10,870 bases of DNA from Candidatus Saccharimonadia bacterium (GCA_023268595.1 JALQUD010000027.1:1-10870), one strand, 5' to 3'; shown: positions 1-7,302, counted from the first letter of the stretch. The notes: a model not told the origin generated them from the letters alone. A program made the numbers and translations.

Positions 1-590
1 TCACGCACCGAGTTCTGGGCCGGCTTGGTCTTCGATTCCTGACTGGTACCGATGTATGGCAGATAGACAACATGGACGAAAACGCAGTTGTCGCGGCCGA
101 CTTTGACGCCGAGCTCGCGGATAGCCTCTATGAACGCCAAGCTTTCATAGTCACCGACCGTGCCGCCGATCTCTACGATGTGCACATCAAAGCCTTCACC
201 GGCTTCGACGATGTGTTTCTGGATGGCGTTGGTGAAGTGCGGGATGATCTGCACCGTCTTGCCTTCGTGCTCGCCGTTGCGTTCGCTCTCGATCAGCCGC
301 AACATCACCCGGCCGCTCATCAGGCTGCTGGCCTGGGTCAGCTCCTCGTCGATGAAGCGCTCGTAGTGGCCGAGGTCCAGGTCGGTCTCGGCGCCATCCT
401 TGGTGACGAAGCATTCGCCATGTTCGCGAGGGTTGAGCGTGCCGGCATCGATGTTCAGATACGGGTCGCACTTCTGCAGGTTGACCTTGTAGCCACGCGA
501 TTTGAGCAGATTACCTATGGAGGCGGCAGTGATGCCCTTTCCTAAACCTGAAAGAACACCACCTGTCACGAACACATATTTAGTCTGCAT
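1..590 (-). CDS. pyrG: CTP synthase, N-terminal part (runs off window edge)
   Basis: CTP synthase makes CTP from UTP, ATP and glutamine-derived ammonia, the last step of de novo pyrimidine nucleotide synthesis in the cytosol. The visible 196 residues are the N-terminal synthetase (amidoligase) domain. They begin MQTKYVFVTGGVLSGLGKG, the family P-loop. DGAETDLDLGHYERF follows near residues 65-79, and VEIGGTVGDYES near 139-150. D72 and E140 fall at the same numbers as the Mg ligands of the E. coli enzyme. The C-terminal glutaminase domain lies beyond base 1. The start is the ATG at 590-588, which gives the exact family N-terminus; a weak AGGA lies 8 bases upstream. The gene follows the S41 peptidase on the same strand but is separated from it by two inverted repeats, so it is probably transcribed separately. 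Confidence 0.97.
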   Translation of the reverse strand, partial: MQTKYVFVTGGVLSGLGKGITAASIGNLLKSRGYKVNLQKCDPYLNIDAGTLNPREHGECFVTKDGAETDLDLGHYERFIDEELTQASSLMSGRVMLRLIESERNGEHEGKTVQIIPHFTNAIQKHIVEAGEGFDVHIVEIGGTVGDYESLAFIEAIRELGVKVGRDNCVFVHVVYLPYIGTSQESKTKPAQNSVR

Positions 591-680
591 AATCTACATC
601 CTGGCCCACTACGTCCCCAGAGTACCAAGAATAACCCTGAAAAGCCGCAGCGGATTCCCTCTCCTTTTCCACCTGATAGT

Positions 681-720
681 AGCATAGCCCGGTACTTGCA
701 GCCAAGTACCGGGCTATGCT
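681..720. repeat. Perfect 18-bp inverted repeat with 4-base loop
   Basis: Bases 681-698 are exactly complementary to 703-720, with the loop CAGC. The repeat lies between the S41 peptidase stop and the pyrG start. Neither strand has a clear T-run after the stem, so a standard intrinsic terminator is not proven. It may be a 3'-end stabiliser, a bidirectional terminator or a protein-binding palindrome. Confidence 0.7.
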
Positions 721-729
721 GAGCTGGAA

Positions 730-751
730 CGTGCCGGCATAAGCCGGCACG
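730..751 (-). terminator. GC-rich hairpin downstream of the S41 peptidase gene
   Basis: CGTGCCGGC (730-738) pairs with GCCGGCACG (743-751) around a 4-base loop. It starts 13 bases after the peptidase stop. Only a very short T stretch follows on the minus strand, so it is at best a weak terminator, perhaps acting together with the 681-720 hairpin. Confidence 0.45.
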
Positions 752-763
752 AGCGGAAGCTTA

Positions 764-1987
764 TTATTTCAAACTGTCGCGGGCCGCGTCAAGCTGGGTG
801 TCCTTGCCTGCCGCCGAATCCTGGTCGGAAACCGTCACCTTCTGGTCCGGCTCGATACCCTTCTTGTCGATGTTGCCGCCGTTCGGACGGTACCAGCGGG
901 CCACCGTCACCTTCAGCTGCGAACCGTCACCAAGCGGCTCGATACCCTGCACCACACCCTTGCCGTAGCTCTTCTCGCCGATCAGCTTGGCGGCGCCGTT
1001 GTCCTTGAGCGCACCGGAAACGATCTCGCTGGCGCTGGCACTACCCTGGTTGATCAGCACTACCGTCGGCATACCCTCGAAAGTGCCCGTACCATCGGAT
1101 GTGTAGGTCTTGACGACCGTGTCACCGCGCTTCTCCTGCATCACCAGCTTGCCTTTTGGCAGCCACAGGCTGGCGACCTTGATGGATGAGTCGACCACGC
1201 CGCCCGGATTGCCACGCAGGTCCAGGACGATCTTCTTGGCACCGGCAGCCTTGAGCTGGGTGGCCTGCTCGGCCGCAGTGTTGCCCGTGTCGTCACCGAA
1301 GGTCGTGATACGCATGTATCCGGTCTCGTTATCGTCCAGCATCTTTGTCTCCACGCTTGGCACCTTGATGTCGTCACGTGTGATGGTTAGCGGTATGGAT
1401 TCCGACTTGTTGCGGATCAGCGTCAATTTGACCTCGGTGCCCTTCTTGCCGCGGATCTTAGTGACTGCCTCGTCCACCGACATGCCGGTGGTCGTCTTGC
1501 CATCGATCTCGGCGATGATATCCTGCGGCTTGACGCCGGCGCTAGCGGCTGGCGTACCAGCGATCGGTGACACGACGATCAGATTCTTATCCTTATCCTG
1601 CCCCAGTTCGGCACCGATGCCGCTAAAGCCGGCGCCGTTCAGCTGCTCGTCAAACTTCTTGTACTTGTCGGCCGTGAAGTATTCGGTATACGGATCCCCT
1701 GCCGCCTCTGCCAGGCCTTCCTTCATACCGTCCAGCAGCTTGCCCTGGTCAAGTTTGCCGTCATATTCGTTGCGCAGCACATCATAGACATGGTTGACGC
1801 TACTGTAATCCAACTGGCTCGGCAGATTGGTGTTAGCGTGGTTACCGAACGATATGCGGCCTTCGCCGTAGGCGTTGCCGACCGTGAACGCCACCAAGGC
1901 GATCAGCAGCCCGCCGACGATCTGTTTCCCCCTGCCCGGCTTATGTTCCTTAGCAGACACCGCGGTCTGCTCCTCATGTTGAGCCAT
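764..1987 (-). CDS. S41 family C-terminal processing peptidase (CtpA/Prc-like)
   Basis: This is a 407-aa membrane-anchored serine peptidase expected to act outside the cytoplasmic membrane and cleave proteins near their C-termini. A basic N-terminus precedes one membrane segment (about residues 23-40). A PDZ domain follows at about 118-195 (GIGAELG, VVSPIAGTPAASAGVKPQD), then the S41 core. Catalytic residues are readable: S318 in NQGSASASEIVSG, D329, and K343 in SYGKGVVQ. The Ser-to-Lys distance of 25 and Ser-to-Asp distance of 11 equal those of E. coli Tsp. The oxyanion-side motif DLRGNPGG is at 256-263. The start ATG has AGAGGG about 9 bases upstream. The gene ends in tandem TAA TAA. The substrate cannot be told from sequence; wall hydrolases or quality-control targets are possible. 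Confidence 0.95.
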   Translation of the reverse strand: MAQHEEQTAVSAKEHKPGRGKQIVGGLLIALVAFTVGNAYGEGRISFGNHANTNLPSQLDYSSVNHVYDVLRNEYDGKLDQGKLLDGMKEGLAEAAGDPYTEYFTADKYKKFDEQLNGAGFSGIGAELGQDKDKNLIVVSPIAGTPAASAGVKPQDIIAEIDGKTTTGMSVDEAVTKIRGKKGTEVKLTLIRNKSESIPLTITRDDIKVPSVETKMLDDNETGYMRITTFGDDTGNTAAEQATQLKAAGAKKIVLDLRGNPGGVVDSSIKVASLWLPKGKLVMQEKRGDTVVKTYTSDGTGTFEGMPTVVLINQGSASASEIVSGALKDNGAAKLIGEKSYGKGVVQGIEPLGDGSQLKVTVARWYRPNGGNIDKKGIEPDQKVTVSDQDSAAGKDTQLDAARDSLK

Positions 1988-2073
1988 AGATTCTTTCCCT
2001 CTGGACCTAATTACGCGCGCCCCACACGCGCATCACGTAAGCAGCGCGGTAACGGCACAGTTTCTACGTGGCT

Positions 2074-2079
2074 ATTATA
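2074..2079 (-). promoter_or_regulatory. Candidate -10 box for the S41 peptidase gene
   Basis: The minus strand reads TATAAT here, which would give a leader of about 80 bases to the peptidase ATG. No good -35 hexamer is seen at 16-18 bases, so this call is tentative. Confidence 0.4.
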
Positions 2080-2139
2080 CGCCTTATTCCTGAATAACGG
2101 TTGTAAGCCATCCATAACTCATCAGATGCAGCGTCAGAC

Positions 2140-2979
2140 TCAAGATATATTCATAGTTTCATCGATTAGATGTTGCGACTCGGCAACATAGTTGACACCA
2201 CTGTAACTTTGGTATTTTAGCGCTCTACGGGAAAGTTTTTCATATCTCACTACAACCGACATCAGAGCCGAAGACAACTGTTTAAATTCCTGCCGATGGC
2301 CTGCATCTAACGATTCGGCGAAAGATCTCAGAAACTCAACTTCGCTCACAGATGAGGCATACGTGCTGCCAACTAATTCATTTATGAGTATGTCTATTTT
2401 ATTAACGGCATCTGCCGCAAACAGACGTTGACCCGTATCGCTTGACCGCCTCAACCTATCAAGCTGCTGACGTGCTTGCTTTTGCAATGCTTGACCATCA
2501 TCGAAAAGTAGACTGTACAACTCATAGCCGAGCTTTTGATTATCAATTCTAGTTTTTACACGTTGCGCATATTCAAACCTATCGGCATCTAATGCCTGTT
2601 TTTGCCGTATCACGACTTCCCGCGGATCCTCAAGCTTTGTTTCTCCGTGGGAAATTCTGTAGCCACCATGCACCTTCTCTGCATAACCTCTTAGCTGCCT
2701 TCGTTGTGGCGAAAGCATTGTAAACCAAATAGCATTACCAATCGGATCTAACCATGTTGGCCATGTGCCCTAATATCGTCTATGACCCCCGATTCGACGA
2801 TTCTCTTCATTATATATTCAGACCCCGGCCCCAGGTATTCCAAGCAGGATTACCGGCATAGTAGCCAGCTTGCCAATGTCCGATACTACTACCTCAATAT
2901 CCCGTGGAGCTAGTTCCGGATTCTCAGAGTCACCATACGCGTCCCCATTCTCGAATGAAATAAAATTGTTGATAGCCAT
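2140..2979 (-). pseudogene. Unrecognised protein gene broken by two compensating frameshifts
   Basis: I do not recognise this family. The reading opens at an ATG at 2979-2977 (MAINNFISFENGDAYG...) and is good for about 45 codons. It then meets TGA and TAG in frame. Between these stops, another frame carries a plausible segment (EYIMKRIVESGVIDDIRAHG), and after about base 2765 the first frame resumes as PTWLDPIGNAIWF and runs to TGA at 2140. A one-base gain near 2820-2850 and a one-base loss near 2755-2765 would explain this. The total of 840 bases is 280 codons. The long downstream part (192 codons from the ATG at 2718) has no SD and no convincing start. The repaired protein is soluble-looking and helix-rich in its C-terminal half, with no signal peptide. 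Composition is AT-rich compared with its neighbours. It may be a decaying acquired gene, or the indels may be assembly errors. Confidence 0.6.
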
Positions 2980-2991
2980 TCATCGCTTTCC

Positions 2992-3021
2992 GATATACAA
3001 TGATATAATTACAAATGTAAA
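2992..3021 (-). promoter_or_regulatory. Candidate promoter of the broken unknown gene
   Basis: On the minus strand, TTTACA (3021-3016), an 18-base spacer and TATATC (2997-2992) stand 12 bases before the ATG at 2979, so the leader would be very short. It overlaps the candidate plus-strand -10 box for the Maf gene. Confidence 0.4.
3004..3009 (+). promoter_or_regulatory. Candidate -10 box for the Maf-like gene
   Basis: TATAAT lies 32 bases before the Maf ATG in the 62-base AT-rich gap between the two divergent broken genes. No matching -35 hexamer is visible. Confidence 0.35.
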
Positions 3022-3041
3022 CATATGGAACTTTTAACTGC

Positions 3042-3610
3042 ATGTCAAGAAAATTAGTGCTAGCGTCAGAATCTTTTTTGAAGCATTTCATACTGGAAAA
3101 AGCAAAACTCAAGTTCACAGCCATACCGGCCAACATCGATGAGACAATCTATGATGATTTAGATGTAGCAAAGCGCGTCGTGGCATTAGCTCATGACAAA
3201 GCAGAAGTAGTTGCAAAACTCTCACCTGACGCAATAATTGTATCGGCGGACGTACTGACAATGATGGCACGGTTTTTACCAAACCCGGTACAGACAACGA
3301 TCCATTTAAAGCAGCCATGTCACTCAGCGGAAAAACCATCACTGTTCATACCGGATGCACTATGTATGACGCTGCTATCGGATTCCGTGATCATTATTGC
3401 GCAACGAAGCTTACCTATCGCACATTCACCAAAAGGACATTGGAACGCCTGGTCGGGGACGACAATTACCGGATCAGGAGTGGCGCCCTTGGAGTATTTT
3501 ACGATGCCCCGGGTTTTACGCTGATAGAACGCATAGAAGGCTCGTACACTGGAGCACTAGGACTGCCTATGGAATTCATTCATGAGCAGCTAGAAAGCCT
3601 AGAGAAATAA
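3042..3610 (+). pseudogene. maf: Maf-family nucleotide pyrophosphatase, single frameshift
   Basis: Maf proteins hydrolyse non-canonical or surplus nucleoside triphosphates (dTTP/UTP or methylated bases, depending on subfamily) to monophosphates. The N-terminal part reads MSRKLVLASESFLKHF..., then IDET, ALAHDKAEVVA and IIVSADVLTM. The frame is then lost near 3258-3268. One frame over, the protein continues DGTVFTKPG, then SGKTITVHTG, and ends with GSYTGALGLPMEFIHEQL, all typical Maf blocks in the right order. Restoring one base gives about 189 residues, the normal family length. The usual ADT is ADV here. It is the only plus-strand gene in the window and ends 8 bases before the convergent CHAP gene. 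The frameshift is either real inactivation or a sequencing indel. No strong SD is seen. Confidence 0.85.
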
Positions 3611-3618
3611 ACACACTA

Positions 3619-4875
3619 CTATTTGTAGATGTATTTCATGGTGCTGACACCGCGCAGGTTGTAGCTGAACTTACCGGTGAAGTCGCTGTTCATCTCGCTG
3701 GTCAGGACCTGGCCGGCCGGGACATTGACACCCTTGAAGGTGGTCGGGCCGACGGCCTGGACGATGGTGACGTGGCCCCACTGGCCTTCCGTCTTGACGC
3801 CGATGGCGTTGACGGCCGGCCAATCACGCACCGGGTAATTGGAAGTCTTGACCCAGTATTTGGCGTCGCCACTGGCCGTGAAGTCGGTGTTGCCGGCCAC
3901 GCGCTTGAAGTACCAGTAGGCGTAGCTGGTGCATTCACGGTTCTCGATGCCGGCCCAGTCAAGAATAGAATCCTTAGGAGCATTACAGACGTCGCCCATG
4001 GCGCCACTGGCCATCACGTAGCCACCGTTACCGCTACCGGCGTCGCAGTCGCCGCCACGCTCGTTGCCGCTAATGGACACACGGCTGGCACCCTGGCCGT
4101 TCAGGGCGGCCTGAGCGGCTTGCAGCTGGCGGATACGGTCCTGGTTGCCGGCGATCTTGGCATTGAAGTCATTACGCTGGGCGGTGTTCATCGCTAATAA
4201 TTGGTTCTGCTGGGCGCGGTCAGCATTCAGCTGCTCGTCCTGCACGCGTTGGGCCGTCAGCAGCGTCTCTACCTCGTGCTTCTGCTGTGCCAGCTGGTTC
4301 TGCAGACGGGCAATCTCATCCAAGGTGTTCTTGATCTTGTTCTGCATCGTCTCCTGGTAGGTCTGCGAGTCGACATACTGGCCGATGCTACGGCTGGTCG
4401 CCAACATCTCGATGGAGCTCATCTGACCATCGACGTACATAGCCTTGATGTTGTCGCCCAGCAACGCACGCTGCTTGTCCAGCTCGACCTGCTTGGCAGC
4501 TATCTGTCGGTTCAGGTCGTCCTGACGGGCCTGGTTGACGGCGATATTGTTCTCGACGATGGCGATGTCGGCCTGGAGCTTGGCAATCGCATCCTCAAAG
4601 CTCTTAGCTTCCAGCGTCAAGGCATTGACCGTAGCCTGGCTTTGCATGTTCTCAGCCATCAGATCGTTGATCTGCGACTGGAAGCTATCGGCATATACCT
4701 GCGTGACCACGGCAGTACCCGCCCCGCCGACGGTCAGCACCGCCAATGAAACTACCGCCAACGGCTTACGGACCGTGCTCTTTGCATAGTCGTAGGATTG
4801 CTTCAGCTGGTTTTTGATGGAATCTTTCATGTTTTTGTATGAATTGATTATGTTTATCATAGCATAAAAGCTCAT
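3619..4875 (-). CDS. Secreted coiled-coil CHAP-domain peptidoglycan hydrolase (PcsB/CwlO-like)
   Basis: This 418-aa exported protein probably cuts peptidoglycan during division. A long N-terminal region ends in a hydrophobic stretch at about residues 38-60, with a likely signal peptidase site after VYA (60-62). Residues 64-255 are a long Q/A/N/L-rich coiled coil. A Gly/Ser linker follows, then a CHAP domain from about 295. The catalytic Cys is C315 (NRECTSYAYWYF) and the His is H368 (QWGHVTIVQA); SEMN at 393-396 supplies the third polar residue. PcsB of streptococci has the same plan and is held and activated by FtsEX, and ftsEX is the next unit upstream here. The chosen start has AGAGG 9 bases upstream; the internal Met codons at residues 6 and 16 lack this. 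CHAP domains may act as amidases or endopeptidases, and which applies here is not readable. Confidence 0.92.
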   Translation of the reverse strand: MSFYAMINIINSYKNMKDSIKNQLKQSYDYAKSTVRKPLAVVSLAVLTVGGAGTAVVTQVYADSFQSQINDLMAENMQSQATVNALTLEAKSFEDAIAKLQADIAIVENNIAVNQARQDDLNRQIAAKQVELDKQRALLGDNIKAMYVDGQMSSIEMLATSRSIGQYVDSQTYQETMQNKIKNTLDEIARLQNQLAQQKHEVETLLTAQRVQDEQLNADRAQQNQLLAMNTAQRNDFNAKIAGNQDRIRQLQAAQAALNGQGASRVSISGNERGGDCDAGSGNGGYVMASGAMGDVCNAPKDSILDWAGIENRECTSYAYWYFKRVAGNTDFTASGDAKYWVKTSNYPVRDWPAVNAIGVKTEGQWGHVTIVQAVGPTTFKGVNVPAGQVLTSEMNSDFTGKFSYNLRGVSTMKYIYK

Positions 4876-4949
4876 GATTGTAAACCTCTACATCGCAGCC
4901 GGTATTAGCTTATCATGGCCGATTCTGGCCCACTCAGTGTCCGGCATGT

Positions 4950-4975
4950 AAAAAGCCAGGATTTCCCCTGGCTTT
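4950..4975 (-). terminator. Intrinsic terminator of ftsEX
   Basis: On the minus strand AAAGCCAGG pairs with CCTGGCTTT around a 6-base loop and runs into TTTTT. It starts 15 bases after the ftsX stop. It separates ftsEX from the CHAP gene, so that gene needs its own promoter or read-through. Confidence 0.85.
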
Positions 4976-4989
4976 CTGTTTGTCGTCTG

Positions 4990-5940
4990 TTATTTGCTAG
5001 TCCTGAACTTCAGATAGCGGCGTGTTGCCACCGTGGACGATAGCGCTCCTATTACTATACCAACAAATAGCTGTGCTGTCAACAGCATGAAGAAGTTGTC
5101 ACGGAAGTATTGGCTGGAATAGGCGATGTCCAGCAGACCCAGACTAGTTGCCTGCAATGCCGACGAAGCGGTCACGAATACACCGTAGATGAAGCCGACC
5201 GACACCACGGCGGCGATGACACCGTACATCACGCTCTCCACCACGAACGGCCCGCGGATGTACCAGGTAGTGGCACCCAGCAGACGCATGATCGTCAGCT
5301 CGTCACGACGGTTGAAGATGGCCATCTGGATGGTGTTGAAGATGATCAGCACCGAAATGACGGCGAACAACAGCACCGCGGCGACACCGATACGTTGCAG
5401 CACGCTGGTAGCATGGGTAATCTTATCGATGGCCGCCTTACGCTCGCCTGAGTACGATGTGCCAGCTTGTGGATCCTGCAGCGCCTTATTGTCCGGCTGG
5501 TCCAGGAAAGCCTTGATATCCTGGATGCGGCTCGGGTCGACCGGATCGATGCTGATGGACGCCGGCAACGGGTTGCCTGCCTCGCTGATAGCCTGAAGCA
5601 GACTCTGACGGTTGGCGTTATCGGCCCGGTAGCGCTCCAGGGCGTCGCTCTTGGACACATAATCGACCTTACGGACGTTTGGCAAGCGGCGCAGCTCGTC
5701 CATCAGGTCATTACGCTGCTTGACCGTCACGCTGTCGCTAAGGTATACGGAAATGTTGATCTTGTCATTGATCTGCTGGATCGTATTGTTGAACGTGGCA
5801 TTGGCGACCACCGAAAACAGGATGATGGTCAGCGTGACCGTCATGACGGCGATGGCGGCGATGGCCAGCCAGGCATTACGGACGAAGTTGAGCATTCCGG
5901 TGCGGACGATCCGGCGGAACGTGTTAAAGCGTTTCATCAT
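4990..5940 (-). CDS. ftsX: Cell division protein FtsX
   Basis: FtsX is the membrane half of the FtsEX complex, an ABC-type machine that turns ATP hydrolysis by FtsE into activation of a wall hydrolase outside the cell. The 316-residue length is typical. There are four membrane segments at about 24-46, 183-205, 232-258 and 284-305. The extracellular domain between the first two (about 47-180) is where FtsX family members contact their hydrolase partners. The family signature RRDELTIMRLLGATTWYIRGPFVVE is split across about 211-235. The ATG overlaps the ftsE stop as ATGA, so translation is probably coupled; there is no separate SD, and a second Met codon immediately follows the first. The next gene downstream encodes a CHAP coiled-coil protein, the expected partner. 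Confidence 0.96.
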   Translation of the reverse strand: MMKRFNTFRRIVRTGMLNFVRNAWLAIAAIAVMTVTLTIILFSVVANATFNNTIQQINDKINISVYLSDSVTVKQRNDLMDELRRLPNVRKVDYVSKSDALERYRADNANRQSLLQAISEAGNPLPASISIDPVDPSRIQDIKAFLDQPDNKALQDPQAGTSYSGERKAAIDKITHATSVLQRIGVAAVLLFAVISVLIIFNTIQMAIFNRRDELTIMRLLGATTWYIRGPFVVESVMYGVIAAVVSVGFIYGVFVTASSALQATSLGLLDIAYSSQYFRDNFFMLLTAQLFVGIVIGALSSTVATRRYLKFRTSK

Positions 5941-6620
5941 GACAATGTGTATTCTGAGTTAGCGCGGTCGCTGGCCACACGGCCGCCTTCTATGGTGACG
6001 ACCCGGCGTTTGAGTTTGTTGACGATTTCCTGGTTGTGCGTGGTCAGCAGCACGGTGGTACCATAACGGTTGATCTTTTCCAGCACCCGGATGACGTCCC
6101 AGGCGTGCTTGGGGTCTAGGTTTCCCGTCGGCTCATCGGCAATAAGTATCTTTGGCTGACGCACGATGGCACGGGCGATGGCCACGCGCTGGCGCTCACC
6201 ACCGGACAGCTCGGACGGCATGTTGCTCTCCTTGCCCTTCAGATTGACGATGTCCAGCACCCGGGGCACGGTATGGCGGATCTCACGGTTACCCATACCG
6301 ACGATCTCCAACGCGAAAGCCACGTTCTCAAAGACCGTCTTGTTAGGCAGCAGCTTGAAGTCCTGGAAGACCACGCCGATCTTGCGGCGCAACAGCGGGA
6401 TGTCACGGTCCTTGAGCTTGTCATAATCGACGCCGCCGATGATGATCTTGCCGCTGGTCGGCTTCTCTTCCCTGGTCAATAAACGGAGTAACGTCGTCTT
6501 ACCGGCGCCGGACTGGCCCACGACGATGACGAACTCTTTCGGCTCAACATGCAAGGAGATGCGGTCCAGGGCCGTCGACTTACGGTTGTAAACCTTGGTA
6601 ACACGGTCAAGTAAAATCAT
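5937..6620 (-). CDS. ftsE: Cell division ATP-binding protein FtsE
   Basis: FtsE is the cytosolic ABC ATPase of FtsEX. All ABC motifs are readable (numbering from the ATG at 6620): Walker A GQSGAGKTT at about 35-43, Q-loop VFQDF near 84-88, signature LSGGERQRVA near 138-147, Walker B ILIADEPT near 158-165 with the catalytic Glu, and the switch His in TTHNQE near 195. Total length is 227 aa, normal for FtsE. A GTG at 6626 is possible, but the ATG at 6620 is preferred. An extended -10 box (TG, one base, TACAAT) ends 8 bases before it, so the RNA would begin almost at this ATG. No SD is present. The gene overlaps ftsX by ATGA. Confidence 0.97.
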   Translation of the reverse strand: MILLDRVTKVYNRKSTALDRISLHVEPKEFVIVVGQSGAGKTTLLRLLTREEKPTSGKIIIGGVDYDKLKDRDIPLLRRKIGVVFQDFKLLPNKTVFENVAFALEIVGMGNREIRHTVPRVLDIVNLKGKESNMPSELSGGERQRVAIARAIVRQPKILIADEPTGNLDPKHAWDVIRVLEKINRYGTTVLLTTHNQEIVNKLKRRVVTIEGGRVASDRANSEYTLS

Positions 6621-6627
6621 TACCACT

Positions 6628-6636
6628 ATTGTAGCA
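6628..6636 (-). promoter_or_regulatory. Extended -10 promoter directly in front of ftsE
   Basis: The minus strand reads TGCTACAAT, that is TGn plus a 5/6 -10 hexamer. Seven bases separate it from the ftsE ATG, so the transcript would be leaderless or nearly so. There is no clear -35, as is common for extended -10 promoters. Confidence 0.6.
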
Positions 6637-6670
6637 AACTTGAACGGAATCTTTGCTGAAGTCGCTCGAC

Positions 6671-7171
6671 TCAGCGGCTACGTCGGCTGGCCAGGTAGTC
6701 GGCACCGATGGTCGCGCCCAGACGGACGGCAGCACCCAGAGCCGCATGGCCGGCACTCTTGCGGATAGCGGCTGATTCGGTATTGTCACGGACGTATTCA
6801 GCACCCTTGCTACTGACACGGGCCAGCAAGTCGGCACCTTCGGGCGAGGCACTCTGGCCTTCGTCCGAAGCAGCCCGCTGGCCAATGGAACCGGCGACGC
6901 GCTCGGCCGCCACGCTGGCGACAGCGCCACCGACAGTCGTCAAGACTGGATGGCGGTCGGCAAAGTCGGCGATACGGGCCCGTAGGCCACCAACCGCGAC
7001 TGATTCTTCCGCGACCGGGCCGCCGACGTCTTCTGATGTCTCGGGCATGCTGGCAGCGCCAAACTGTTCGGGAATGTCATCGGCCATGAGGTCCAGATCG
7101 TCCGGTATGACTTTATAATCTTCGGAATCCGGTGCGTATCCTTGATCTTGTGGTAATTCTATACTGTGCAT
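6671..7171 (-). CDS. Unrecognised 166-aa acidic/alanine-rich protein
   Basis: I do not recognise this protein. Residues 1-60 are acidic and look disordered (many D, E and P; runs such as PDDLDLMADDIPEQ). Residues 61-166 are rich in Ala, Gly, Val and Arg and probably helical, with a weakly hydrophobic patch at 75-97 (PVLTTVGGAVASVAAERVAG) that is too short and polar to be a sure membrane span. The tail is basic (ASRRSR). There is no signal peptide. The gene sits 50 bases upstream of ftsE on the same strand with its own promoter at 7219-7191, so it might be co-transcribed with ftsEX. The ATG has no SD. Codon use and GC resemble the ftsEX genes, which supports a real gene. Confidence 0.75.
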   Translation of the reverse strand: MHSIELPQDQGYAPDSEDYKVIPDDLDLMADDIPEQFGAASMPETSEDVGGPVAEESVAVGGLRARIADFADRHPVLTTVGGAVASVAAERVAGSIGQRAASDEGQSASPEGADLLARVSSKGAEYVRDNTESAAIRKSAGHAALGAAVRLGATIGADYLASRRSR

Positions 7172-7190
7172 AGCGTTGTACTTAAATAAT

Positions 7191-7219
7191 ACTATAGCAT
7201 AAAAGCTTATGTTTTACAA
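7191..7219 (-). promoter_or_regulatory. Promoter of the 166-aa protein gene
   Basis: On the minus strand, TTGTAA (7219-7214), a 17-base spacer and TATAGT (7196-7191) with TGC just before the -10. The predicted RNA start is near 7184, giving a leader of about 13 bases to the ATG at 7171. It lies downstream of the hammerhead ribozyme, so this gene need not depend on ribozyme cleavage. Confidence 0.65.
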
Positions 7220-7241
7220 TTGTTATTTTTCAATAGCTTGC

Positions 7242-7300
7242 GTATACCGTTTCGTCCTTTCGGACTCATCAGCATGCCCACGCAGGCATGGACGATATAC
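7242..7300 (-). ncRNA. Type III hammerhead self-cleaving ribozyme
   Basis: All conserved parts occur in order on the minus strand. The stem III 5' strand plus cleavage triplet is GTATATCGTC (7300-7291). Stem I is CATGCC (7290-7285), loop TGCGTG, GGCATG (7278-7273). The core CTGATGA is at 7272-7266. Stem II is GTCC, loop GAAA, GGAC (7265-7254). The core GAAA is at 7253-7250, and the stem III 3' strand CGGTATAC is at 7249-7242. Stem III has 8 pairs (one G-U) plus the A-U closing the core; stem I has 6 perfect pairs; stem II has 4. Stem III is the open one, hence type III. Cleavage is predicted after the C of GTC, between 7291 and 7290, leaving a 2',3'-cyclic phosphate and a 5'-OH. It lies 197 bases after the 227-aa gene and upstream of the promoter of the next gene. 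Confidence 0.95.
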
Positions 7301-7302
7301 CG

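Noticed and set aside
317..323. CTGATGA on the minus strand inside pyrG
   Set aside because: It encodes the conserved SSLMSGRVML segment and has no hammerhead stems around it.
2119..2125. CTGATGA on the minus strand, as in a hammerhead core
   Set aside because: No stem II followed by GAAA comes after it and no matching stem III or cleavage triplet is near. It is a chance heptamer.
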